This document shows positions 15,861-23,322 of a DNA stretch of 43,018 nt, one piece after another. Origin of the DNA: a bacterium (lineage in GTDB: Bacteria; Krumholzibacteriota; Krumholzibacteriia; LZORAL124-64-63); assembly GCA_024231905.1 (NCBI GenBank), contig JAAEQC010000044.1, positions 1-43,018 of the forward strand. Direction: 5' to 3'. Position numbers and translations under genes: made by a program. Each line of letters begins with the position of its first letter. The stretch's first letter is position 1. The notes below the pieces were generated by a model. The model was not told where the DNA came from. It saw nothing but the letters and a program-made list of their open reading frames with translations, and did no database searches.

Positions 15861-16616
15861 CTACCGCGAGCCGCAAAGGATAGTCACTCCCTCCCCGAGC
15901 CGCTCTTTCAGGTCGCGGCCGAGCCGCTCTTGCATCTCGCGGTTGATCCTGTCGATCTCGCCGGGCAGCGGTCCGATCCGGAACGTCTCGGCCGACGTGT
16001 CGATCTCCAAGCTCATGCGGATCTGCAGCCGCGAGTCGGGGAAGATGTTCGCGTATTTTGGGACGTAGACCACAAACCCTTCCGGGATGTCTTCCACTCC
16101 ATGCACGGCGTTCTCGACGTCGCGGCCGAACGATTCGTCGCCGTGTTCGATCTTGGAACTGCCGGCGGCCGAATGCTTGAACCGGATCGTCCGCAACGAC
16201 CCGACGAGCGTCGCGTCCTCGATCGCGTCGACCATCGTGATCTTGAGCCAGCGCAATATCGCCGCCTGCTTCATCGCCGTACCGGCCAGGCCCAGGCCGA
16301 CGACGGCGCTGAACTGATCGTGCAGTTTCAGCGGCATGGTTACCACGTCGCGACGGTCGACGTCGTCCAGTTCGAGCACGATCGCGGGTTCGCCGTGCCA
16401 ACAGACCTGCGCCTTCCAGCGATCCGCCGCCTGCATCAGATCGTCGAGCGTATCCACCTGGTGCCGACGATCGGGCGCCGGCAGCTCGTGGAATTCGTAC
16501 TGGTCACCTTTCGCGACGATGACGTTGTGGGCGTCGCCGGGGATCGGGGTGACCGTAACGTCGGCCGCTTCGACGGCCGTGCGTTGGATCTGGTCGAGAG
16601 TCTTACTGGGTAGCAT
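15861..16616 (-). CDS. DUF2303-like (YfdQ-like) phage protein
   Basis: This encodes 251 aa. The N-terminal half has alternating strands with PAIVLELDDVDRRDVV; a later stretch shows EGFVVYVPKYANIFPDSRLQIRMSLEI. Length and layout resemble DUF2303 (YfdQ) proteins, which accompany phage recombination genes, but the match is not certain. AAAAGGAAA precedes the ATG. It sits between the small accessory proteins and the ATPase in the recombination set. Confidence 0.55.
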   Translation of the reverse strand: MLPSKTLDQIQRTAVEAADVTVTPIPGDAHNVIVAKGDQYEFHELPAPDRRHQVDTLDDLMQAADRWKAQVCWHGEPAIVLELDDVDRRDVVTMPLKLHDQFSAVVGLGLAGTAMKQAAILRWLKITMVDAIEDATLVGSLRTIRFKHSAAGSSKIEHGDESFGRDVENAVHGVEDIPEGFVVYVPKYANIFPDSRLQIRMSLEIDTSAETFRIGPLPGEIDRINREMQERLGRDLKERLGEGVTILCGSR

Positions 16617-16633
16617 AGTTCGGGTTTCCTTTT

Positions 16634-16673
16634 ACATTGAACATTGAACATTGGATATTGAACATTGAACATT
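16634..16673. repeat. Family A heptamer array (A4)
   Basis: Five to six ATTGAAC/ATTGGAT units separate the 127-aa gene stop from the ribosome site of the DUF2303-like gene. Confidence 0.85.
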
Positions 16674-16687
16674 TCGCTTCACGCCGG

Positions 16688-17071
16688 TCACTCGGCCTGG
16701 TTGTCGTCGTCGTCGGCCGCAAACAGCGTGTTCGCGTGCGGGTCGTCGAGCGCGTCGGGGTTGAATCCGAGCACCTTGCCGTTCGGTCCGGTCCGGATGG
16801 CCATCGTGTATTCCCCACTTTTCTTCTCGGGGATCTTGGCGCCAGGAAAGACGAACTGCACCTTGACGTCATCGCAGACGCGCAGTTCTTCGTCGTAGAC
16901 GGGGGTCAGTTTCAGTTTGACGTTGATTTCCCGGGCCTTATTGAGGTTCGGCCGGTTTTCGCAGTCGAAGATCACGGCGGCCAACTGCTTGGCAAACAGC
17001 AACTCGGGCTTGCCGCCGTCGAGATCCTTGAGCGAGCCGAGCGTCAGTTCGCGTAATTGGGATGGGTGCAT
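16688..17071 (-). CDS. Hypothetical protein in the recombination set, 127 aa
   Basis: Not recognised. The product is mixed alpha/beta (FDCENRPNLNKAREINVKLKLTP) with an acidic, Asp-rich tail (AADDDDNQAE) like that of single-strand DNA-binding proteins. That tail and its place between the RecE-like nuclease and the ATPase suggest a recombination or annealing accessory role. The start shares GGAATCTGAATCATG with the ATPase gene. Confidence 0.6.
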   Translation of the reverse strand: MHPSQLRELTLGSLKDLDGGKPELLFAKQLAAVIFDCENRPNLNKAREINVKLKLTPVYDEELRVCDDVKVQFVFPGAKIPEKKSGEYTMAIRTGPNGKVLGFNPDALDDPHANTLFAADDDDNQAE

Positions 17072-17088
17072 GATTCAGATTCCTCTTT

Positions 17089-17120
17089 CATTGAACATTG
17101 GATATTGGTCATTGAACATT
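17089..17120. repeat. Family A heptamer array (A5)
   Basis: Units ATTGAAC, ATTGGAT and ATTGGTC. It encodes the last residues (DANVQ) and stop of the 145-aa gene and precedes the ribosome site of the next. Confidence 0.85.
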
Positions 17121-17546
17121 CGCGTCGGGCGTCGCGCCGCCCCAGACCATCGGCGCGGCCGGCTTCTCGGGCTTCTCGGGCGGCGGCGGCGGGGGCGGTT
17201 CGTTCTGGAGCGGCTGCTCGGGCGTCGCGGTCGGCACGCCGGGCTTGACGCGGATACACGGCACGACCTTGCCCTGATACTCCGTCGTGGTCGGGACGAT
17301 GAACACTTGCCGGCCGACCCAATCGGTGTCGGTCGAACCGTACATCGCCTTGATCGTGAGGAAGTTGGTCACGTTCAGGACCATCGGCTTCGGTGCGCCG
17401 TCGAAGTGGATCAGCGGCTTCTTGTCGTCGCCCATGCCGACGCTCACCGGCGGGCTGATCTTGGCGATCGTGACGAGCCGCTGCTCGCCGCCCAGGTCGG
17501 CCGCTTTTAAGAAGGGGCTCGGGTAGTAGGTTTCGATGTCGGTCAT
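17109..17546 (-). CDS. OB-fold-like phage protein in the recombination set
   Basis: This encodes 145 aa. YYPSPFLKAADLGGEQRLVTIAKI, followed by MVLNVTNFLTIKAMYG and DWVGRQVFIVPT, matches a widespread phage protein family of unknown function that sits near RecE/RecT-type genes and looks OB-fold-like. A Pro-rich segment (PPPPPPPEKPEKPAAP) precedes the C-terminus. Single-strand DNA binding is plausible but not shown. The stop codon lies in a family A array. Confidence 0.65.
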   Translation of the reverse strand: MTDIETYYPSPFLKAADLGGEQRLVTIAKISPPVSVGMGDDKKPLIHFDGAPKPMVLNVTNFLTIKAMYGSTDTDWVGRQVFIVPTTTEYQGKVVPCIRVKPGVPTATPEQPLQNEPPPPPPPEKPEKPAAPMVWGGATPDANVQ

Positions 17547-17568
17547 CGCGTCGGGTCTCCTGTTTAGG

Positions 17569-18495
17569 TTAGAGGGTGTAGGTTTGCCCGCCGATCGTCA
17601 TCGTCTCGGGCTCGCCGGTCGCCAGTGCCCAGTCGGGCGCGGACCACTCGGTCGGGTTCGGGTAGCCGGGCCAGGTGCCGGTGCGCATCGCTTCGGCGTA
17701 CGCTGCCAGCCAGGCTTTGTACTTGGCGCGGCCGGCGGCGATCGACGCCGCGTTCATCTTGGACGCCCGAGTGCAGAACGGAGACACCGACTCGAGCGCG
17801 ACGATGCAGAACTTGTAGGGGGGGAGATGCTTGTCCGGCAGCAGCGTGGCCAGGCCGTCGAGATAGAACGCGCTCTGCACGTCGTATCCCCACTTGACGA
17901 TCGACATGGAAAAACCCCGGTCGGAGACGTCGGCCGCGGTCTTCACGTCGGTGATGCGCCGGTCGTGCTGGTTCAGGCCGTCCAGGCGTGCCTTGCACTT
18001 GACGCCGCTGTCCGCGTCGATCCAGCAGATGCTCACCTCGGATAAGCAACCCGACAGGTACCGCTTGGCCAGGTCGTTCGTGGCGAGTGACTGTAACGCC
18101 GATCGCATGTTCTCGTACGCCTCGGCCGAGACGACCGTCTGATCGGGATGTTGCTCACAGAAGTCGGCCACCAGGTCCTTGTAGGCGTTGCTGGCACGTG
18201 GTGACTTAAAGGGCGTGCCGTCGTCCCGGCAGAGTCCGTCGGCGAAGTCGGGCATCACCACGTACCGCTCCAGCAGCGTGAGCGGTTCGAGGATGCCCGC
18301 GTGGACCAGTGACCCGAAGGTCAGGTGTGCCGGCGTCTCGGCCCGCGGCGGCGCATCCAGCGCGGCCCGCAGATGGGCCATCGACTCGGCCGCGTCCTTC
18401 AACGTCGATTGATTCATCGCGTCCCAGTTGCAGTAGTCCTCGAACTCCACGTCGAGGTACTGGCCGGGCTCGATGTCGATACGTGCGTCGGTCAT
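17569..18495 (-). CDS. RecE-like exonuclease (PD-(D/E)XK)
   Basis: This encodes 308 aa from ATG 18495, which overlaps the csrA stop (ATGA). [14 protein letters not shown] is the typical opening of exonuclease VIII-type PDDEXK proteins. KARLDGL with ITDVKTAAD gives the Asp and D-x-K active-site residues, and [12 protein letters not shown] is the motif QxxxY-type helix. It degrades one strand from double-strand ends to produce single-stranded DNA for annealing. A RecT partner is not obvious; the next genes may supply that function. Confidence 0.85.
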   Translation of the reverse strand: MTDARIDIEPGQYLDVEFEDYCNWDAMNQSTLKDAAESMAHLRAALDAPPRAETPAHLTFGSLVHAGILEPLTLLERYVVMPDFADGLCRDDGTPFKSPRASNAYKDLVADFCEQHPDQTVVSAEAYENMRSALQSLATNDLAKRYLSGCLSEVSICWIDADSGVKCKARLDGLNQHDRRITDVKTAADVSDRGFSMSIVKWGYDVQSAFYLDGLATLLPDKHLPPYKFCIVALESVSPFCTRASKMNAASIAAGRAKYKAWLAAYAEAMRTGTWPGYPNPTEWSAPDWALATGEPETMTIGGQTYTL

Positions 18496-18665
18496 CGTTC
18501 TTGCCCCCTCTGGCCCGCGTCTCGCACCTCCCGCCGCCACACCGGCACACTCCTGGGCGCGTCGATCCCCAACTTCACCGTGCCGCCGCGGATACTGACC
18601 ACGACGACCTTGACGTCGTCGCCGATGTCGATCGCCTCACCTTGCTTCCGTGTTAGTACGAGCAT
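18492..18665 (-). CDS. csrA: CsrA-family translational regulator
   Basis: This encodes 57 aa, near the family length of about 60. [20 protein letters not shown] to [22 protein letters not shown] covers the whole CsrA fold, with the N-terminal LTRK strand and the conserved VPVxRxEV region that binds RNA GGA motifs. ATG 18665 follows AAGGAG at six bases; the longer frame upstream starts in the tRNA-like element. CsrA proteins bind leaders of mRNAs and block or alter translation. A phage copy could retune host or phage translation. GGA motifs sit in its own leader, so self-control is possible. Confidence 0.92.
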   Translation of the reverse strand: MLVLTRKQGEAIDIGDDVKVVVVSIRGGTVKLGIDAPRSVPVWRREVRDAGQRGQER

Positions 18666-18675
18666 GTTCGACTCC

Positions 18676-18707
18676 TTGAACATTTGATATTGAACATTCA
18701 ACATTTC
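18676..18707. repeat. Family A heptamer array (A6)
   Basis: ATTGAAC-type units lie between the tRNA-like element and the csrA ribosome site. Confidence 0.8.
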
Positions 18708-18712
18708 CAAAA

Positions 18713-18786
18713 GGAGCGGGCAGGCGTCGAACCTGCATCTGCGTCGCATCGTTTGCGACCGGGCTCTCCAGTTGAGCTACCGCTCC
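18713..18786 (-). tRNA. tRNA-like element with non-canonical anticodon loop
   Basis: The 74 bases fold with a perfect 7-bp acceptor stem (GGAGCGG with CCGCTCC), a D-arm (GCTC/GAGC) and a T-arm (GCAGG/CCTGC with TTCGACG loop). The best anticodon stem is GTCGC/GCGAC with loop AAACGAT, which lacks the nearly universal T33, and three bases instead of one precede that stem. If functional the anticodon might be ACG (Arg). No CCA is encoded. It may be a decayed or unusual phage tRNA, or a tRNA-like RNA. Confidence 0.65.
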
Positions 18787-18828
18787 AAGGCCGGCGTGGA
18801 CCAAAAGCAAACAGCCGCCGGCCGACGT

Positions 18829-18845
18829 GCAGGCTACGAGCCTGC
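18829..18845. other. Perfect 7-bp hairpin upstream of the tRNA-like element
   Basis: GCAGGCT and AGCCTGC flank a three-base loop, between the stop of the 182-aa gene and the tRNA-like element. No T-run follows; it may be a processing or pause hairpin. Confidence 0.4.
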
Positions 18846-18857
18846 GCGTGTCTCGTG

Positions 18858-19406
18858 TTAGCTTGGCATGTGTCTCATGTCGCGCGGCGCACCGGCCTCG
18901 TCCTTGGCCGGTGCGACCTCCTCCGTGTCCGACTGGGTCTCCATACCTGCGCGATCCGTCGCGTCGGCTTCCACGCCTCCCTCGTCGCCGGGATCCTGTC
19001 CGGCAACGTCCTGATTCGTGGTGGCCGCCACTGCCTTTGCCTCGCTCAGTTGCGGGCAGCCGTCGCAAGCGCGCGCCGCTTTCGGCTCCATCTGCTCGGG
19101 CAACCATTCGGCCGGGAAACCGTTATCGAGCAGCCAGAGCCAGAACTCGGCTTCGGGGACCGCGGCGTGGATGCTGAATGGATCCCGCAGTCCGTCGCAA
19201 TACACGATGGTGTGACCGTCGTGTCCGATCCCAAACCTCACGAGCCGCGAGGCCGAGGTGGTTTGAATGAAGGTCTCGAGACCCACACGCTCGAGACCCG
19301 CTCGCACAAAGTGCATCGGGACGACATTGCAGCCTTCACTCGCGTCGGCTTTCTGGCCCATCTGCTCGAGCGCCGGCTTCGGCGTCTCATCGTGACTTTC
19401 GGACAT
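18858..19406 (-). CDS. Hypothetical phage protein, 182 aa
   Basis: Not recognised. The middle has a structured block (VRFGIGHDGHTIVYCDGLRDPFSIHAAVPEAEFWLWLLDNGF split by aromatic residues), followed by a CDGC pair and an acidic, disordered tail from about residue 120. AAGGATA precedes the ATG. It lies between the HNH gene and the tRNA-like element in the early block. Confidence 0.6.
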   Translation of the reverse strand: MSESHDETPKPALEQMGQKADASEGCNVVPMHFVRAGLERVGLETFIQTTSASRLVRFGIGHDGHTIVYCDGLRDPFSIHAAVPEAEFWLWLLDNGFPAEWLPEQMEPKAARACDGCPQLSEAKAVAATTNQDVAGQDPGDEGGVEADATDRAGMETQSDTEEVAPAKDEAGAPRDMRHMPS

Positions 19407-19425
19407 AGGGGGTATCCTTTCACAG

Positions 19426-20046
19426 TCAACTGGAGTGAGCGAGAAGAGCCGGCGCCACGACGGGCTGCACGGGAATGCCGATCCTCGTCGTGGTCGCCGG
19501 CAAGGGAAAGTTCAGTCGAGCGAATTCGCCGAAGCATTCGACGGCCGCGAAGTCATAACACCGGGCCGCCTCCGCCTCCGTGCGGAAGTAGCCCAGAAAC
19601 GTGCGACGACCGCGTCGGTTGATTTGCGCCCGCCACTTCTTCTTGCCGCGATGCGTCGGGCAAAGATGCACACCCTTGTACCGACTCGACCCGCCGCGAA
19701 TCGCCATGTTGCGCAGGTTTTCCGCATTGGTGCAAAACCGCAAGTTCACGCGGCGGTTATCGAAGCGGTCGCCGTTGATGTGGTCGACGATCGTGCCGGG
19801 CTGGGCTCGCATCACAAGCCGGTGCATAGAACAGGCGTACTTCTTCGGCCGTCGCGTGAGGTTGATGACCGCGTATTGCCACTTCGAGTGAGTCGTGCGT
19901 CGCCATGTTCGGGATGACGGTGTCACGGCGAACGCCGCGCCGTCGTGGGAGGTGAAGGCAATCTCAGATTCCCAAAGTTCCGCGTCAATCAGAGCTACGC
20001 CGCCGTTAGATAACGACACGCGCACAGCATCCGTGCATGCATCCAT
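19426..20046 (-). CDS. HNH endonuclease with AP2 domain
   Basis: This encodes 206 aa. MHRLVMRAQPG followed by VDHINGDRFDNRRVNLR is the HNH_3 active site with its His and Asn residues; SSRYKGV to YDFAAVECFGEFARLNFP is an AP2-type DNA-binding domain. Such proteins are free-standing homing endonucleases common in phages. It may move into related phages by cutting their DNA. ATG 20046 has GGAG nine bases upstream and is preferred over two earlier starts. No intron or intein was seen next to it. Confidence 0.9.
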   Translation of the reverse strand: MDACTDAVRVSLSNGGVALIDAELWESEIAFTSHDGAAFAVTPSSRTWRRTTHSKWQYAVINLTRRPKKYACSMHRLVMRAQPGTIVDHINGDRFDNRRVNLRFCTNAENLRNMAIRGGSSRYKGVHLCPTHRGKKKWRAQINRRGRRTFLGYFRTEAEAARCYDFAAVECFGEFARLNFPLPATTTRIGIPVQPVVAPALLAHSS

Positions 20047-20085
20047 GCGGGAAGACTCCATCAAGTGCAAGAGGTGTTGATTAAG

Positions 20086-20337
20086 CTAAGTGGCTTGTGG
20101 CTGCTGCTCCGCCTGCGCCTCGCGATCAAGCGCCAAGTCGAAGGCGCTTGGCTTGCGACGTCGTCCGTCGGGCCCCGCTTTGCCGCGAGAGACCATGTCA
20201 TCCCAGGACAGTTGGTTTGCCTTCCTGTACGCTTCCGCCGAAACCCAGCAGTCGTAGCAGAGCCCGCGTGCGCGCACTTTGCTTTTGCATCGTCGGGTTA
20301 TGCAGGTGCGGGTTGCTTGGCTGTCTTTTTGTGCCAT
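20086..20337 (-). CDS. Small Cys4 zinc-finger-like protein
   Basis: This encodes 83 aa. CITRRCKSK and GLCYDCW form two Cys pairs that would bind zinc, followed by a helical basic region. AAAGGATCATCC precedes the ATG. It overlaps the end of the upstream regulator gene by 40 bases. A DNA-binding or transcription role in the early operon is likely but unproven. Confidence 0.65.
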   Translation of the reverse strand: MAQKDSQATRTCITRRCKSKVRARGLCYDCWVSAEAYRKANQLSWDDMVSRGKAGPDGRRRKPSAFDLALDREAQAEQQPQAT

Positions 20338-20627
20338 GGATGATCCTTTCCAATTCCGTGTTTGTCGCGCAGGGTCTTCAAGACGCTCTTCACGCGCCGA
20401 TGCTCTTGCTGGGCTTGTTGCCGAAACGTCTCGGGCTCCAACATGGGCTTGCCTGCGAATCGCCTCACTGCCTCGCGGCTGGTGTACCAGGTACGCCCGA
20501 ACCGATAGGCCTCAAGAACCCGCCCGTTGCTGCCGAATTCAGTCCAACGGCGGACCGTCTGATACGTGACGTCCAAGTCCTTTGCCACCTCCCTGAGCGA
20601 AACCCGCGTTTCGTCGTGGATGGTCAT
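20298..20627 (-). CDS. DUF1580-like helix-turn-helix regulator
   Basis: This encodes 109 aa from ATG 20627 with GGAG seven bases upstream. VSLREVAKDLDVTYQTVRRWTEFG, then LEAYRFGRTWYTSREAVRRF, matches the DUF1580 layout, a MerR/excisionase-type DNA-binding domain frequent in Planctomycetota. As the first gene of the leftward early operon beside the divergent promoter, it could be an excisionase or an early repressor. The C-terminal half is basic and helical. Confidence 0.75.
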   Translation of the reverse strand: MTIHDETRVSLREVAKDLDVTYQTVRRWTEFGSNGRVLEAYRFGRTWYTSREAVRRFAGKPMLEPETFRQQAQQEHRRVKSVLKTLRDKHGIGKDHPWHKKTAKQPAPA

Positions 20628-20670
20628 TGATTGGCTCCGGTGTAAAGTGGCCTTCGATTGAACTGACTTG

Positions 20671-20698
20671 ATTGTACATGCACTTACGTTTAAGTCAA
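20671..20698 (-). promoter_or_regulatory. Predicted early leftward promoter
   Basis: On the minus strand TTGACT (20693-20698) and TACAAT (20671-20676) are 16 bases apart, close to the sigma-70 consensus. Transcription would start near 20664 and read the DUF1580-like gene and the early operon. Confidence 0.6.
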
Positions 20699-20727
20699 TG
20701 CACAAACCATGAATTGCTGTGATTTAG

Positions 20728-20806
20728 ATGCAAGTGGTTGTGTAACCTTGACTTAGGTCGCACACGGGTATTGACTAGTCCGGTATTTTGTGGACACTTG
20801 CATGTG
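20728..20806. promoter_or_regulatory. Divergent control region with inverted operator-like words
   Basis: TTGACTTA at 20748 is the inverse of the copy in the leftward promoter. ACTTGCAT at 20796-20803 is the inverse of ATGCAAGT at 20729-20736. These paired words lie between divergent genes, as expected for repressor binding sites. No good plus-strand -10 box was found. Confidence 0.4.
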
Positions 20807-20808
20807 TT

Positions 20809-21135
20809 ATGCCCACATATTCAAGTAAACCACAGACCGCTGAGTCGATCGAGAATATCGCGGCGGAGTTGATCCGGATCGCTGATGGCCTGATAGTCCG
20901 GGCGAGTTTGATGCGCGAATCAGGGATCGACGAGGTGGTAGTGAAGGGTATTTCCCAGCTTCACTTGGGAATGGATTCGATCTCGAAATTCAGCGGTCAC
21001 GCTGCCCAAGCGACCCGCGATGAGATGCGGAATCGTGGGTGGTTTGACGCTGACGGCCCTGATGCGAAGCCAGCCAAAGAGACGACGAAAACGCCAAGGA
21101 AAGAGAGCAGGAAGATGCCCAACAAACCACATTAA
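20809..21135 (+). CDS. Small plus-strand lysogeny-region protein, 108 aa
   Basis: Not recognised. Residues 10-70 are helical (SIENIAAELIRIADGLIVRA), and the last 25 residues are basic and disordered (KETTKTPRKESRKMPNK). It is divergent from the early operon and lies upstream of attP, the place where temperate phages keep a repressor or establishment factor, but no helix-turn-helix is evident. ATG 20809 is chosen over an earlier TGG-preceded ATG at 20788. Confidence 0.55.
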   Translation: MPTYSSKPQTAESIENIAAELIRIADGLIVRASLMRESGIDEVVVKGISQLHLGMDSISKFSGHAAQATRDEMRNRGWFDADGPDAKPAKETTKTPRKESRKMPNKPH

Positions 21136-21198
21136 CGATGGCCGATAACAAACCAACTCGCATATCCACCACCCCACTGAACATTTATACGCGTCCGT

Positions 21199-21457
21199 TT
21201 TGTCCGATAGATTTTATGAGCGACCGATTCCAAAGGACTTACGTCACCGATTTGTCCGGCTGCGATAACGGAGGATTCAGAAGAGACGCGACCTAAAGCA
21301 TTACCGAACAACAACTTAGCGGGAGTAACTCAGTGGCAGAGTGCTAGCTTCCCAAGGATTCTCGCTACGCTTGGATATTGTCGCAACCCACTAGCACGAC
21401 ACGACTTGCATCTGTGGCTCTTTTCCGTTTGTCCGGTAGCGAGGCTTGTTTTGTCCG
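21199..21457. other. attP: Phage attachment site (attP) with integrase arm-type repeats
   Basis: TTTGTCCG occurs four times in the same orientation, at 21199-21206, 21251-21258, 21428-21435 and 21450-21457, two on each side of a half tRNA-Gly (21319-21358). Repeated arm-type sites on both sides of a tRNA-derived core, beside an integrase gene, are what a tyrosine-recombinase attP looks like. The last copy overlaps the integrase start. Both arms being present implies an unintegrated arrangement. Confidence 0.7.
21319..21358 (+). other. 5' half of a tRNA-Gly(CCC), probable att core
   Basis: The acceptor strand GCGGGAG, D-arm ACTC/GAGT and half the anticodon arm (CTAGC, loop TTCCCAA) fit tRNA-Gly with anticodon CCC. 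The sequence departs from tRNA right after the loop, so crossover in the anticodon loop is likely. No 3' half is present here. Confidence 0.7.
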
Positions 21458-22651
21458 ATGCGCGTTCCTAAGTACCGCAAACACTCCTCGGGGAAAGCGT
21501 TCGTCGAGTGGCAGTTTCGGCGGCACTACCTGGATGGTCTTTATGGCTCGGCGGAATCGCGGAATGAGTACCGTACGTTTCTCCGAGAGCACGTGTTCGC
21601 CGCCACTGAAGCGGAGGAACCAAAAGACGAGTCGAGCACGACCATCGTTGACGTCGTGCTGGCGTACATCGACTTTGCCGAAGCGTATTACCCGGCCGGT
21701 AATCGAACCGAAGTGGCCAACCTCCACTACGCCATCGACCCCCTCGTTGTGCGGTATGGGCACGACGTGGCACTCGAATTCGGGCCGCGAAAGCTCAAAG
21801 AGCATCGGCAGTGGCTAATCGACACGCCCTATCGGCGCGTCAACGGGTCTGGAAAGGTCATTAAGGAAGAGACTCGCAGTCGGGCGTACATCAACGCTCA
21901 GATCGACCGCATCCGCCGTATGTTCACTTGGGCCGCGTCCGAAGAACTGATACCGCCATCGGTCCCGCAGGCCCTTGCGACCGTCGCCAATCTACGTAAG
22001 GGCCGCACGAAGGCCCGAGAACCCGCCAAGCGCCGGCCTGTCGCGTGGCCCGACGTGGCGGCCGTGGCGGCGGTCGTTAGCCCGATCGTTAGTGCCATGA
22101 TCTCCCTCCAGTGGTACACCGGAGCTCGCTCGGACAATGTCTGCCACCTCCGGCCGTGTGAAGTGGACCAATCGAGCACTGTCTGGCTGTGGATGCCAGG
22201 CCACCATAAAGGCACCTGGCGCAATGCGGAGTTGATTATCCCGATCGGACCCCGAGCACAGGCGGCAATCGGTAGGCTCATCGATCGCGACGAGGACACC
22301 TTTGTTTTTTCGCCACGCGAGTCGGCGGGATGGTACGCCGCGTGTCGCGCGGCGAGGCGTAAATCGAAACGCACGCCCTCCGAAAAGGCTCGCCGTCGGC
22401 CCAATCGACGGCTCTCGGTGAAGTACACGACCAACACCTACGGCCAAGCCGTTTCGTACGGCATCGCCAAGGCCGGCGTGCCACATTGGACACCCCACCA
22501 AATGCGACACTCCCGCGCTACCGCGGTCCGCAAGACGCACGGCGTCGAAGCCGCGAAGGCGATGCTTGGGCACGAGTCACTTGATGCAACGCTCATCTAT
22601 GCCGAGCGTGATCTCGCGTTGGCCAAGCGAGTGGCTCGCGAGGTGGGCTAA
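21458..22651 (+). CDS. int: Tyrosine-recombinase integrase
   Basis: This encodes 397 aa. The catalytic domain shows Arg224 (YTGARSDNV), Lys251 (HHKGTW), His347 and Arg350 (HQMRH), His372 (LGHESL) and nucleophile Tyr381 (IYAERD). The N-terminal half contains an arm-binding-like segment and a SAM-like core-binding domain (about 60-170). It integrates and, with a helper, excises the phage at the adjacent attP. The start lies on the fourth arm-type repeat, so the integrase may limit its own expression by binding there. The ribosome site is weak. Its TAA overlaps the stop of the convergent LexA-like gene. Confidence 0.95.
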   Translation: MRVPKYRKHSSGKAFVEWQFRRHYLDGLYGSAESRNEYRTFLREHVFAATEAEEPKDESSTTIVDVVLAYIDFAEAYYPAGNRTEVANLHYAIDPLVVRYGHDVALEFGPRKLKEHRQWLIDTPYRRVNGSGKVIKEETRSRAYINAQIDRIRRMFTWAASEELIPPSVPQALATVANLRKGRTKAREPAKRRPVAWPDVAAVAAVVSPIVSAMISLQWYTGARSDNVCHLRPCEVDQSSTVWLWMPGHHKGTWRNAELIIPIGPRAQAAIGRLIDRDEDTFVFSPRESAGWYAACRAARRKSKRTPSEKARRRPNRRLSVKYTTNTYGQAVSYGIAKAGVPHWTPHQMRHSRATAVRKTHGVEAAKAMLGHESLDATLIYAERDLALAKRVAREVG

Positions 22652-23022
22652 TTGTTCGGCGGTATCTCGGCCCGTAGCCCAGTGCCCGCGGCCGCTTCGT
22701 TGTACGTCTTGCAGAACGCGATACGCCAGTCGGGCCGCTCAATGAACCGCACGAACTTTCCCATCCGGTAAATCGCTACCTGCAGCGGAGGTGGGGCCAC
22801 GCGATCGGACGTGACCCGAATGCCGCGTGCCTTGCGTGGGTCGCGCTCGATGTGGCCCTTAGCCTCGAGCGCCCGGACGTGGCCGAATGCCGCGTGGGGC
22901 GATGACCAGCCGAAGTGCCGGGCTATCTCGCGTATCGTCGGCGGGCAACCACCCTGTTGCCGCTGCCGAATGAACCCCAAAACCTGTTGTTGCCTCCGTG
23001 TCAGCCCACGGTGTTTGTCCAC
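22648..23022 (-). CDS. LexA-type DNA-binding protein without peptidase domain
   Basis: This encodes 124 aa from GTG 23022. LTRRQQQVLGFIRQRQ, then PPTIREIARHFGW and HVRALEAKGHIERDP, is the LexA N-terminal winged helix-turn-helix. The usual S24 Ser/Lys peptidase domain is missing; the C-terminal 45 residues are unrelated. It is likely a transcription repressor for the lysogeny region that does not self-cleave with RecA. A 27-bp palindrome lies 28 bases upstream of its start, suggesting autoregulation. Confidence 0.8.
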   Translation of the reverse strand: MDKHRGLTRRQQQVLGFIRQRQQGGCPPTIREIARHFGWSSPHAAFGHVRALEAKGHIERDPRKARGIRVTSDRVAPPPLQVAIYRMGKFVRFIERPDWRIAFCKTYNEAAAGTGLRAEIPPNN

Positions 23023-23049
23023 GACGATGTCCCTTCGTTGATGGCGTCT

Positions 23050-23076
23050 ATAGTGTACGACTGTATCGTATGCTAT
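23050..23076. promoter_or_regulatory. 27-bp palindrome, candidate LexA-like operator
   Basis: ATAGTGTACGA and TCGTATGCTAT flank CTGTA; nine of eleven arm positions are symmetric. It sits just upstream of the LexA-like gene and in the 300-bp divergent gap shared with the plus-strand membrane protein gene. A second perfect short palindrome, ACACTTAGTGT, lies at 23183-23193. Confidence 0.6.
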
Positions 23077-23322
23077 CGCCGGACACGTTCGGTCCTTCTG
23101 GCCGCCTCGGCGCGAAAAGTGGATACCTAACACTACTATCAAGTGTGCGGGCGGGCGGGCGTCGTGGACACCCACCCACTGGACACTTAGTGTGATGTGA
23201 CAGTGGCTCTTTTGACGGGTGGGAACAACCTTTCCCTGGTGCTCGGCTGTACGGTTGCCGATCTCTTTGGCAACGCGACCAGACGCTTGCACGATCCGGC
23301 CGGCGGTGGTAGGGTGGCTGGC

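Noticed and set aside
75..21245. A 13-base match AAGGACTTACGTC at 75-87 and 21233-21245
   Set aside because: Several such matches are expected by chance in 43 kb; context differs.
21319..21358. A complete, functional tRNA-Gly
   Set aside because: No 3' half with the matching acceptor strand follows.
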